Counted from the stretch's first letter, positions 7,850 through 15,652 are shown. The stretch is 15,850 nt of DNA from Prolixibacteraceae bacterium (GCA_017998095.1 JAGODU010000094.1:1-15850); one strand, 5' to 3'. The notes: generated from the letters alone by a model not told the origin. Translations and numbers: made by a program.

Positions 7850-9136
7850 ATGAATGATAAGAATTACAATCCATTTGAAAATGCGCAGAAACAATTTGAT
7901 CATGCTGCCGATTTGCTTGATTTGAATGAAGCAACCCGTGAGTTATTAAGAAATCCGTTAAGGGAATTCCATTTCCTTATTCCTGTAAAGATGGACGATG
8001 GATCAACAAAAGTATTCAAGGGTTTCAGAGTTCAACACAATGACGCAAGAGGTCCTGCAAAAGGAGGTATCCGTTTCCACCCTATGGAAACTATTGATAC
8101 TGTGAAGGCTTTGTCAATGTGGATGACCTGGAAGACTTCAGTTGCTGATATCCCTCTGGGAGGTGGTAAAGGTGGTGTTATTTGCGATCCTCATCATTTA
8201 AGTAAATCTGAACAAGAACAAATTTGCAGAGGCTGGGTAAGACAAATTGTTAAAAATGTAGGCCCGTTCAATGATGTTCCGGCTCCGGATGTAATGACTA
8301 ATCCACAACATATGTTATGGATGCTTGATGAATATGAAACTATCAGGGGAGAAAAATTCCCCGGCTTCATAACAGGCAAACCTGTTGGCATGGGAGGTTC
8401 GAAAGGCCGTACTGAAGCTACCGGATATGGTGTTATGATTACAGTCAGAGAAGCTCTTAAAGAGTTAAAAATAAAACCTGAAAACACTATTGCAAGTATA
8501 CAGGGTTTTGGTAATGTTGCCAGATATGCTATTGAACTTTACAATAAAATGGGTGGTAAAGTTATTTGTGTGGCCTGCTGGGATGAAAATGACAAGACTA
8601 GTTATTCGTTTAGAAAAAAAGATGGCGTTAACTTAAAAGTACTCACTTCAATTACAGATTCTTTTGGTGGTATAGATAAAGATAAAGCCCGTGATCTTGG
8701 ATATGAAATTTTACCGGGTGACGCATGGCTGGAACAGGAAGTAGACATACTTGTTCCTGCTGCTCTGGAAAATCAATTAAGAGTTGATAATGTTCATAAA
8801 ATAAATAAAAGCGTGAAAATTCTTGCTGAAGGAGCTAATGGCCCTACAAACAGAGATGCTGATGAAATTATCAAAAAAACAAATATTCATGTAATTCCTG
8901 ACTTTCTGGCCAATGCAGGAGGGGTTGTATGTAGTTATTTTGAACAGGTTCAGTGCAATATGAACTATTTCTGGGAAAAAGATGAAGTGATCAGCAAGCT
9001 TGACAATAAAATGACTTCAGCTTATCTTTCAGTCAGTGATTTCTCGAGATCAAACAAACTAAGCATGAGAGATGCTGCTTACGTTATTTCAGTTAATCGT
9101 GTTGCTCAGGCTTGTCACGACAGAGGCTGGGTATAA
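7850..9136 (+). CDS. gdhA: Glutamate dehydrogenase (Glu/Leu/Phe/Val dehydrogenase family)
   Basis: Interconverts glutamate with 2-oxoglutarate and ammonium, linking nitrogen assimilation or amino-acid catabolism to the TCA cycle. The catalytic residues are intact: K71 (ARGPAKGGIRF), K95 (MTWK), K107 (GGGKGG) and D147 (PAPDV). Their spacings of 24, 12 and 40 residues equal those of K89, K113, K125 and D165 in the clostridial enzyme. The nucleotide-binding loop GFGNVA is at 219-224. Further family signatures are AEGANGP and PDFLANAGGVVCSYFE. At 428 residues it belongs to the hexameric small-subunit class and looks closer to the Bacillus/archaeal type than to the longer NADP-type Bacteroides enzyme. 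Cofactor preference cannot be read with confidence. The next gene starts 26 bp downstream on the same strand with no terminator between, so the two are probably co-transcribed. Confidence 0.93.
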   Translation: MNDKNYNPFENAQKQFDHAADLLDLNEATRELLRNPLREFHFLIPVKMDDGSTKVFKGFRVQHNDARGPAKGGIRFHPMETIDTVKALSMWMTWKTSVADIPLGGGKGGVICDPHHLSKSEQEQICRGWVRQIVKNVGPFNDVPAPDVMTNPQHMLWMLDEYETIRGEKFPGFITGKPVGMGGSKGRTEATGYGVMITVREALKELKIKPENTIASIQGFGNVARYAIELYNKMGGKVICVACWDENDKTSYSFRKKDGVNLKVLTSITDSFGGIDKDKARDLGYEILPGDAWLEQEVDILVPAALENQLRVDNVHKINKSVKILAEGANGPTNRDADEIIKKTNIHVIPDFLANAGGVVCSYFEQVQCNMNYFWEKDEVISKLDNKMTSAYLSVSDFSRSNKLSMRDAAYVISVNRVAQACHDRGWV

Positions 9137-9162
9137 AATAACTTTGTTTCCTTTTTTATAAG

Positions 9163-12100
9163 ATGACCAAAAAACAATCTGCAAATATTGCATTTGAACT
9201 TAAGGAACGTGCTAAAGAATTAAGCTGCCTATATGAAGTTCAGGAATTGCTAAATAACAAGGAGTTAAGTATTGATGAAATATTTAAAGAAGTAATTAAG
9301 ATACTTCCTCAGGGCTGGCAATATCCCGATATATGCAGAGTGCAGATTGTTTTTCGTGATTCAGTTTATGAATCTGAAGATTTAAAAAAGACAAAATGGT
9401 GGCTGAAGTCTGATATCGTCGTACAAGAAGAATTGCTGGGATCTATTAATGTTTATTATAAAGAAAAAAGACCCAATGAACTTATAGGTCCGTTCCTAAA
9501 AGAGGAACAAAAGCTTATTAATACAATTGCAATGCAGATATCATCTTTTATTCTGCATAAAAGATTAAAGGCTGTTTTTGAAGAAGGCGGAACTGTTCTT
9601 AAGGATCAAAAGCCTGAATGGTACACAATCTTCAAAATGCTTAAAGGGACTAATCCTAAGCTTCTTGTCCGTATCTCCCGTAAAATGATCAACTTCATGT
9701 GCTGGAATGGTATTAAGGAAGCCGAAAATCTATTCGAATTTTTCAGCCCTGAATACAAGGATAAAATTGAATTACTGAAAGAAGGGAACAACCGCCCCTA
9801 CCATGAAACTGCTACAAGTGATTTGATTACTACAAGCTATCGTATTTTTGAACTTGCAGGCGAGCACCTTGATGAAAATGAACTTGTTGATAATATTCAC
9901 CGCTGGATAAAGGAAGACAGATCAGGCTTCCTGGTAAATGTTCTTGAGAACAACGGCTCTTCCCTGTCCGAAATTAGCAGCGCTATTGAAAGGTTTTATC
10001 ATCTTTCATCGCAAGGACTTGAGATATCAAAAGCTCGTGAAAAAAGTGTCAAAATTTCACTGATAAGAAGACTGTTGTTAGATCAGCTGGATTTTATTTC
10101 AATTGCTAAAAAATTCCTCGAGGTAAGTGATTTTCATAAGCTGCTGAGAAAAATCATTTCTCCTTTAGGAAGTTATGGGAAACTTGGAGGAAAAAGCTCC
10201 GGCCTGTTTTTATCAAGCCACATTTTGTGGAAAATGGCTGATAAGCATCCTTTCTTCGCTGACATTAAAGTTCCTAAAACCTGGTACATTACTTCTGATG
10301 CCATACTAAGCTTCATGAAAAGAAACGACCTTGAAGATATTATGGAACAAGTGTTCAAAGATATAGACCAGGTTAAGAAAGAATATCCTTATGTAGTTCA
10401 TGTTTTCAAAAATTCACCTTTCAGTCCTGATATCATAAAAGAACTTTCGGTTGCTCTCGACGACTTTGGAGAAACTCCTTTGGTAATAAGAAGCTCCAGC
10501 CTTTTGGAAGACAGGATGAACACTGCTTTTGCAGGAAAATACAAAAGTTTGTTTGTTGCTAACAAAGGAACAAAGGAACAAAGACTTCTGGAATTTATGG
10601 ATGCTCTGGCTGAAGTATATGCTTCAGCTTTTGGTCCCGATCCAATTGAATACAGAAAAGAAAGAGGCCTTTCAGAATACCACGAGGAAATGGGAATTCT
10701 GATTCAGGAGGTTGTAGGTAAAAAAGTCGGCAAATATTTTCTTCCTGCATTTTCCGGGGTTGCCTTCAGTCATAACGATTTCAGATGGTCAAACCGTATT
10801 AAAAAAGAAGATGGCCTTATCAGAATGGTACCAGGCCTTGGCACAAGAGCTGTTGACAGATTAAGCGATGATTATCCGATTCTTGTATCTCCGGGTCAAC
10901 CGGGATTAAGGGTTAATGTTGCAATAGAAGAGATTATTCGGTATTCCCCTAAAAAAATAGATGTTATCAATCTGGAAAAGAAATCGTTTGAAACAATTGA
11001 CATACAACAACTTCTCGCTGAATCGGGTAAAGAATATCCTCAGATTCATAATGTTGTTTCTCAAATTACAGAAGACTTCATCCAACAGCCACGAAAGTTA
11101 TATCTCGACTTCGAAAAAAACAGTTATATCGTTACTTTCAATGGAATAATTAACAATTCTCCATTCCCTAAGGAGATTAAGACAATACTCGATGTTCTTG
11201 AAGAAGAATATAACTGCCCGATAGATATTGAATTTGCCCACGACGGAGATAATCTTTACTTATTGCAATGCAGGCCCCAAAGCTACAGTGGTACAAGCAT
11301 GCCGGCAGTAATTCCTTATAATATTTCAGAAGATAAAATCGTATTCACTGCCAGCAGATTTATTTCAAATGGAATCGTTTCAAACATAAGACACATAGTT
11401 TATGTTGATCCATCCAAATATGGAGAACTCCAAACCTATGAAAGATTTCTTGCTATTGGAAAAATAATAAGCAGTCTGAACGAGATCTTACCCAAAAGGC
11501 AATTTATTCTGATGGGTCCCGGAAGATGGGGAAGCCGGGGAGATATTAAACTGGGCGTCAATGTTGCTTATTCAGATATTAACAACACAGCAATGCTTAT
11601 AGAAATTGCCAGAAAACAAAAGAATTACATGCCTGAGCTTTCAATGGGAACTCACTTCTTTCAGGATCTGGTAGAATCAGAAATCAAGTATTTGCCTTTA
11701 TATCCCGATGATCCGGGTAACTTTTTCAATGAAAACTTTTTTAATAATTCAGTAAATATATTGCCTGACTTACTACCAGGCTATTCTGCCTTTTCTGACA
11801 CGGTTAAAGTAATTGACATAGCAGATTCATCCGGAGGAAATATGCTTCACATTCTTATGAATGCTGATGAGGAAAGAGCCTACGCAATATTATCCGAACC
11901 GGTACTTCAAAATGATTTTAACTTCTTCAAAACAGGCAATTTCAGCAGTTCTTCCAATCCTGATTTCCATTGGCGCTGGAGAATGAATTATGCTGAGCAT
12001 ATTGCTTCCCGGCTCGATAAAGAAAAGTTTGGTGTTATAGGTTTTTATGTGTTTGGAAGTGTAAAAAATGCAACTGCAGGTCCGGGTAGTGATATTGATG

Positions 12101-12357
12101 TCCTGATTCACTTCAAAGGAAATGAAAATCAAAGAAACGACCTTTTACTTTGGCTGGATGGCTGGAGCCTTTGCCTTGGCAGGCTAAACGAAATAAGAAC
12201 AGGAACAAAAACCGATAAGCTGCTGGATATTCACATTATAACTGATGAAGATATTCAAAAAAGAGATAGCTATGCAGTTAAAATTGGTTCTTCTCATGAT
12301 CCTGCATTGCCCCTAAGTTTAGGAACAGAGCTTAATAAAGAAACTGCGTCAGATTAA
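9163..12357 (+). CDS. GAF / ATP-grasp (PPDK N-type) / nucleotidyltransferase fusion protein
   Basis: A 1064-residue cytoplasmic multidomain protein. Residues about 14-135 look like a GAF-type sensor domain (ELSCLYEVQELL...). A helical linker follows to about 330. Residues about 333-706 form the ATP-grasp domain of pyruvate phosphate dikinase/PEP synthase, with GKLGGKSSGL, VIRSSSLLEDR (441-451), SGVAFSHND and LYLLQCRPQ (698-706). Residues about 725-905 are a conserved-looking domain I cannot name, containing ILMGPGRWGSRGDIKLG (782-798) and GTHFFQDLVE. Residues about 940-1045 are a polymerase-beta-type nucleotidyltransferase with GS (965-966), the catalytic pair D977 and D979 in SDIDVLI, and a likely third aspartate D1022. 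The swivelling phosphohistidine domain and the PEP/pyruvate TIM barrel are both absent, so it should not be called PEP synthase. The gene is probably in an operon with gdhA. Substrates are unknown. Confidence 0.85.
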   Translation: MTKKQSANIAFELKERAKELSCLYEVQELLNNKELSIDEIFKEVIKILPQGWQYPDICRVQIVFRDSVYESEDLKKTKWWLKSDIVVQEELLGSINVYYKEKRPNELIGPFLKEEQKLINTIAMQISSFILHKRLKAVFEEGGTVLKDQKPEWYTIFKMLKGTNPKLLVRISRKMINFMCWNGIKEAENLFEFFSPEYKDKIELLKEGNNRPYHETATSDLITTSYRIFELAGEHLDENELVDNIHRWIKEDRSGFLVNVLENNGSSLSEISSAIERFYHLSSQGLEISKAREKSVKISLIRRLLLDQLDFISIAKKFLEVSDFHKLLRKIISPLGSYGKLGGKSSGLFLSSHILWKMADKHPFFADIKVPKTWYITSDAILSFMKRNDLEDIMEQVFKDIDQVKKEYPYVVHVFKNSPFSPDIIKELSVALDDFGETPLVIRSSSLLEDRMNTAFAGKYKSLFVANKGTKEQRLLEFMDALAEVYASAFGPDPIEYRKERGLSEYHEEMGILIQEVVGKKVGKYFLPAFSGVAFSHNDFRWSNRIKKEDGLIRMVPGLGTRAVDRLSDDYPILVSPGQPGLRVNVAIEEIIRYSPKKIDVINLEKKSFETIDIQQLLAESGKEYPQIHNVVSQITEDFIQQPRKLYLDFEKNSYIVTFNGIINNSPFPKEIKTILDVLEEEYNCPIDIEFAHDGDNLYLLQCRPQSYSGTSMPAVIPYNISEDKIVFTASRFISNGIVSNIRHIVYVDPSKYGELQTYERFLAIGKIISSLNEILPKRQFILMGPGRWGSRGDIKLGVNVAYSDINNTAMLIEIARKQKNYMPELSMGTHFFQDLVESEIKYLPLYPDDPGNFFNENFFNNSVNILPDLLPGYSAFSDTVKVIDIADSSGGNMLHILMNADEERAYAILSEPVLQNDFNFFKTGNFSSSSNPDFHWRWRMNYAEHIASRLDKEKFGVIGFYVFGSVKNATAGPGSDIDVLIHFKGNENQRNDLLLWLDGWSLCLGRLNEIRTGTKTDKLLDIHIITDEDIQKRDSYAVKIGSSHDPALPLSLGTELNKETASD

Positions 12358-13212
12358 TATTCTTTCAGCTTCTTTAAGGTTCTCCAAATCAAAGATTATT
12401 ATAGCTAATTCTGCTCCATAATGAGCAGCATTGAAAGAGTGTGTACTTCCAAGCATATCACGCCAATTACCGGTAATTCTTGTTGACTCATGAATATGCC
12501 CATGCAATGTCAGTAATGGCTGTTTTTGTTCAATTAATCGTCTTACTGCTATACTCCCCACATTTACATCAAGAGGAACATGATTGAATTTTCTTCCGTC
12601 AAGTGCTGCCCTGTCAAGATTTGTCTGATAAGGAGGCGTATGAAATAACAAGACTGAATTACTCAGATCATCATCTCCTATAAGTAAATTCAAATCTTTC
12701 TGTATCGAACCAAATAAAATGTCATCATCCTTAAAAGGAATAGAATGAAACCCTTCTTCAGGAGGCACGCATCCCGGATCTACAAAGCGTGATACATCAT
12801 ACATTTCCCAATCTTTATATAAGAAAGGCGTTGGAGGAATGCATGAATAAGCATAAACTGTGTACTTGCCAAAATCAGCTTTCTTGTTATGCATATATTT
12901 TAGAAGTCCGGTTTTCTCTGCTTCCAGAAAATTTTTTTCTTCTAAACGACTGTCATCATTTCCAAGTATTAAAAAAATCTCAGGATAATCATCTTTCAAA
13001 ACAGACTTACAATGATCAAACCCATTGAATATTACATTTTCAATAAAATCATCAGCTACTGTAAGATAATCATTGATAGAAAACAAACCTGAAGGGAGAA
13101 GGTCACCACCTAAAAATACTGAAGCCGGTTTTTCAACTTCTATCTTTTTAAAAAGCTTTTCATATCGGTCTTTCTTTCCGTGAAGATCAGAAACAAAAAA
13201 ATTAGAGGGCAT
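12349..13212 (-). CDS. Calcineurin-like metallophosphoesterase
   Basis: A 287-residue cytoplasmic phosphoesterase with the complete dinuclear-metal motif set: D9 and H11 (SDLHGKKDRY), D37 (GGDLLP), N85 and D86 (LGNDD, in place of the common GNHD), H191 (FHTPP), and H239 and H241 (HGHIHES). No signal peptide is present. The HTPP and HGHIHES motifs resemble those of intracellular phosphodiesterase or phosphatase members acting on small molecules, but the substrate cannot be named. It is convergent with the ATP-grasp/nucleotidyltransferase gene and overlaps its 3' end by 9 bp. The start is placed at the ATG directly before the PSNFFVSDLHG strand because motif I must lie near the N-terminus. No promoter box matching TAnnTTTG was found just upstream. 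Confidence 0.88.
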   Translation of the reverse strand: MPSNFFVSDLHGKKDRYEKLFKKIEVEKPASVFLGGDLLPSGLFSINDYLTVADDFIENVIFNGFDHCKSVLKDDYPEIFLILGNDDSRLEEKNFLEAEKTGLLKYMHNKKADFGKYTVYAYSCIPPTPFLYKDWEMYDVSRFVDPGCVPPEEGFHSIPFKDDDILFGSIQKDLNLLIGDDDLSNSVLLFHTPPYQTNLDRAALDGRKFNHVPLDVNVGSIAVRRLIEQKQPLLTLHGHIHESTRITGNWRDMLGSTHSFNAAHYGAELAIIIFDLENLKEAERILI

Positions 13213-13433
13213 ATTGAAAAAAATTATAACATATTGTCGACTAAAACAGAAAATAATAAAATAAATGCACTAACTTATTGCTAGTTAACTAATAGAAACA
13301 AAAATCATATAAATGTAAAAATACCAAAAAAGAATTGATGATATCGATTAAGTAAGGGAAATTAAAATATAAATTGTCTTTAAAAAGTTATCTGATAATA
13401 AAAAACCTATTAATAACCTAATCATTTAAAACC

Positions 13434-14669
13434 ATGAAGAAAATTCTACTACTCTCCGCTTTTATTTTATTTCTATCAGGGTCACTATTTGCCGCAGTTA
13501 AAATTGACACAGTTTACACTGCCAGCGGTAAAGAAAGAAAACTATATTATTCAATTCCTGATAACTATGATCCGGCAAGAGCTTTCCCTCTTGTTGTCGG
13601 GATGCATTATTGTGGAGGTACTGCACTCTCATACAGGAATTCACTTTCACCGCTAAGTGACAGTATCAATGCAATTATTGTTTGTCCTGACAATTTTCAA
13701 AATCAGGTTGCCGATTCTCAGTTAGATATAATTACAGCTGCAGCTGATTCAGCAAGAAAAGCCTATAATATTGCTGCTGATTCAATGTACCTGACTGGAA
13801 TGTCGTGCAATGGTGAAACAATTCTTCGCCAGGGACTCAAGAAATTTTATCCTTTCAAAGGAATTTTTCCCTGGGTACCTTATATTACCAGCAAGAATTT
13901 TGCTCCCTACAATCTTGAATCTGATATACCAACAGTACTTGCAGTTGGCACTGTTGACGATAACTTCTTAACGCTCATGGTATTGATAGATAGCCTCAGA
14001 TATAACAGCCCGGATAAGAATCTTGTCCTTGCTCCAAATATTGGCCACGTTGAAATTTTCAATGAATTTCCTTCAATAATGATAAAATCTATCAGATATA
14101 TCAATTCCCCAAAAACAATCCAGATATCTGCATTGCCCGATGTTAAAATTAAAAATACTGAAACTGCCCGGGAATTTGAAGTTGACCTCTCATATTCAGG
14201 AGATAAGATATTACAAGCTGAGGTAATCTCAAGTAATAATTCCAGGCTTAAAACCTCTGAAGTCAGTTATTCCAAATCTGAAAATAAAGTCAGGTTTAAA
14301 TTAGTACCTGTTGCAGGTAAAACAGGAACAATGAAAGTAATTGTTGAAGTAAAAGAATCAAATGGAAAAGCAATTTCTCAATCCATATTTAACGTTGTTT
14401 TAGAAAAAAGTGACAATACCAATATCGATTCAGATAAAACCGGTTCTACAAAAATTTATCCAAATCCTTCAGATTATTACATAAAAGTTTCAGGCAAAGA
14501 AAAAATAAACAAGTATGAAATCATGAATATTTCGGGACAAGTAATTATTAAAGAGAACTCCGGATTAAATGAATTTTCATTAGACGTTTCAGGCCTTCCT
14601 AAAGGAGTATATTATTTCAGATCGTATCTCGAGAATAAAATTGAAAATTTAAAGTTCATAACACAATAA
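13434..14669 (+). CDS. Secreted alpha/beta-hydrolase (esterase-like) with T9SS sorting domain
   Basis: A Sec signal peptide spans residues 1-20 (MKKILLLSAFILFLSGSLFA). Residues about 25-225 form an alpha/beta-hydrolase domain resembling polyhydroxybutyrate-depolymerase/feruloyl-esterase-like enzymes. It has an oxyanion-type segment GMHYCGG (56-62), a nucleophile elbow TGMSCNGE with S124, a likely acid D175 or D176 (GTVDD) and H205 (IGHVE). The elbow reads G-x-S-x-N rather than G-x-S-x-G. Residues about 226-325 look like an Ig-like beta-sandwich. Residues about 338-411 are a T9SS type A sorting domain (KIYPNPSDYYIKVSG, YEIMNISGQV, GLPKGVYYFR). It is therefore predicted to be exported through T9SS and may release acyl groups from polymers or glycans outside the cell. 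No carbohydrate genes flank it, so the substrate is open. Confidence 0.83.
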   Translation: MKKILLLSAFILFLSGSLFAAVKIDTVYTASGKERKLYYSIPDNYDPARAFPLVVGMHYCGGTALSYRNSLSPLSDSINAIIVCPDNFQNQVADSQLDIITAAADSARKAYNIAADSMYLTGMSCNGETILRQGLKKFYPFKGIFPWVPYITSKNFAPYNLESDIPTVLAVGTVDDNFLTLMVLIDSLRYNSPDKNLVLAPNIGHVEIFNEFPSIMIKSIRYINSPKTIQISALPDVKIKNTETAREFEVDLSYSGDKILQAEVISSNNSRLKTSEVSYSKSENKVRFKLVPVAGKTGTMKVIVEVKESNGKAISQSIFNVVLEKSDNTNIDSDKTGSTKIYPNPSDYYIKVSGKEKINKYEIMNISGQVIIKENSGLNEFSLDVSGLPKGVYYFRSYLENKIENLKFITQ

Positions 14670-15154
14670 CAGATAGCGTTTTACTTTTCATAAAAAGAAA
14701 TTATCCCCCTTTAATATTTCTAATCATCCTTTAAACATTATCATTAGTTTATTCGTACCAAAGAACCACCAAAATACCATCAAAGAGCCTGTTTCTCCAA
14801 TTAGAATAGGATTAAGTGGCTCTTTGGTGGTTCTTTGGTACGGGTGTGATAGTGAGTTACCTTTTCATAAATTGGTTCACTACCAAATGAATTTTTTATC
14901 AAAAAGCATATCAAACTTAACTGAAAAAACGTGCAAAATTATGCAGTTTACCCTATCCTATTCAATAGTACAAAAAAGCAGTATAATTATTCAATATTGA
15001 GCTCATCACAGCTAATTATGCAATATCTCAATTTTGAAAATTTAAAGATATTGCCCTTTCGTCAAAACGTTTTTACTGTTAATCAAATAAATTTCGCCAT
15101 ATATAAGATTTGTATTTCATTTGTCTCAGAAATATTATTAAATGTTTTTGATCC
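14670..15154. other. Gene-poor intergenic region (485 bp)
   Basis: No convincing coding region is present. The notable content is the long inverted repeat at 14754-14842. The remainder is AT-rich. One open frame of 75 codons (14931-15158) ends in a 4-base overlap with the next gene but looks spurious. A degenerate -7-like sequence TAAGATTTG lies at 15104-15112 with no -33 element, so the promoter of the next gene is unresolved. Confidence 0.6.
14754..14842. repeat. Long inverted repeat (25-bp arms, 11-base bulge)
   Basis: The 20 bases at 14754-14773 are exactly complementary to 14823-14842, and 14785-14789 pair perfectly with 14818-14822. The two blocks are contiguous in the right arm but separated in the left arm by an 11-base bulge (14774-14784). 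The loop is 28 bases. The bulge looks like an imperfect tandem copy of the neighbouring 11 bases (14764-14774 against 14775-14785, both of the form ACCA-y-CAAA). No T-tract follows on the plus strand, and flanking bases show no target-site duplication. It could be a REP/MITE-like element, a structured RNA or a protein-binding site. Confidence 0.85.
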
Positions 15155-15652
15155 ATGAAAATTTTAAAGTTAATAGTATTATTTGTAACAGTTCTGAGCC
15201 TAAATGGATACGCTCAGGTACAACTTCCGGTTAAATACAGAGTAGAGAATCAATCGATGTCTACTCCGATGACAAACCTGGAAGATATATTTTTTGACAG
15301 CCCCTATTCAACAAAGCCAGTAAACGTTCAATTTGACGGTTCTCTTTTAAATATGACTTATGACAATGGTTCAACATTAACAAAGATTAACGTAACAAAA
15401 GTAAGAACAGAAAAAGAAGTTGAAGATGGAGTAATCGTTGCAGAAAGAAATATATATGTTGACAATGCAAACGTATCAGACACCCTATTATTTGTAGTAG
15501 ATTACAACGTAGGATATTTTCAGATGATAGTTCCTACAAAAAATTCAAAAGGTGACTATTGGGGATACACTTCTTACCGTAAATTTGTACCGGCTAATGA
15601 GTTAGCATCTTATCGCAAAAACGTACCGGTTGATGAGTTAGCATCTAAGTAA
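15155..15652 (+). CDS. Small secreted protein of unknown function with duplicated C-terminal tail
   Basis: I do not recognise this 165-residue protein. Residues 1-20 form a Sec signal peptide (MKILKLIVLFVTVLSLNGYA) with cleavage likely before Q21, so the mature protein should be periplasmic or exported. The middle (about 25-140) is predicted beta-rich from its alternating pattern and has no cysteines and no recognised motif. The C-terminus consists of two 12-residue units, YRKFVPANELAS (141-152) and YRKNVPVDELAS (153-164), followed by a final lysine. It lacks a T9SS sorting domain. A strong terminator follows the stop codon closely, so it is the last gene of its unit. The start chosen is the ATG that yields the complete signal peptide. 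Confidence 0.8.
   Translation: MKILKLIVLFVTVLSLNGYAQVQLPVKYRVENQSMSTPMTNLEDIFFDSPYSTKPVNVQFDGSLLNMTYDNGSTLTKINVTKVRTEKEVEDGVIVAERNIYVDNANVSDTLLFVVDYNVGYFQMIVPTKNSKGDYWGYTSYRKFVPANELASYRKNVPVDELASK
15575..15646 (+). repeat. 36-bp tandem duplication in frame
   Basis: Units 15575-15610 and 15611-15646 agree at 29 of 36 bases. They encode two consecutive 12-residue segments with the pattern YRKxVPxxELAS. Several differences are synonymous third-position changes, suggesting an old duplication kept under protein-level selection. Confidence 0.85.

Noticed and set aside
9163..12357. Annotation as phosphoenolpyruvate synthase (ppsA) or pyruvate phosphate dikinase
   Set aside because: Only the ATP-grasp domain is shared. 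The phosphohistidine and PEP/pyruvate-binding domains are absent and other domains replace them.
13282..13291. Palindrome TAGTTAACTA between the phosphoesterase and esterase genes, as an operator
   Set aside because: Ten bases of A/T-rich palindrome with no promoter box beside it; too short to support a claim.
14754..14842. The long inverted repeat as a CRISPR unit or insertion-sequence end
   Set aside because: It occurs once here, with no regularly spaced repeats, no cas genes, no transposase frame and no target-site duplication.
14931..15158. A 75-codon open frame overlapping the next gene by four bases
   Set aside because: Its product is a low-complexity mix of N, I, L, F, S and Y as expected from AT-rich non-coding DNA, with no signal peptide, motif or promoter. 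The 4-base overlap alone is not enough to call a gene.
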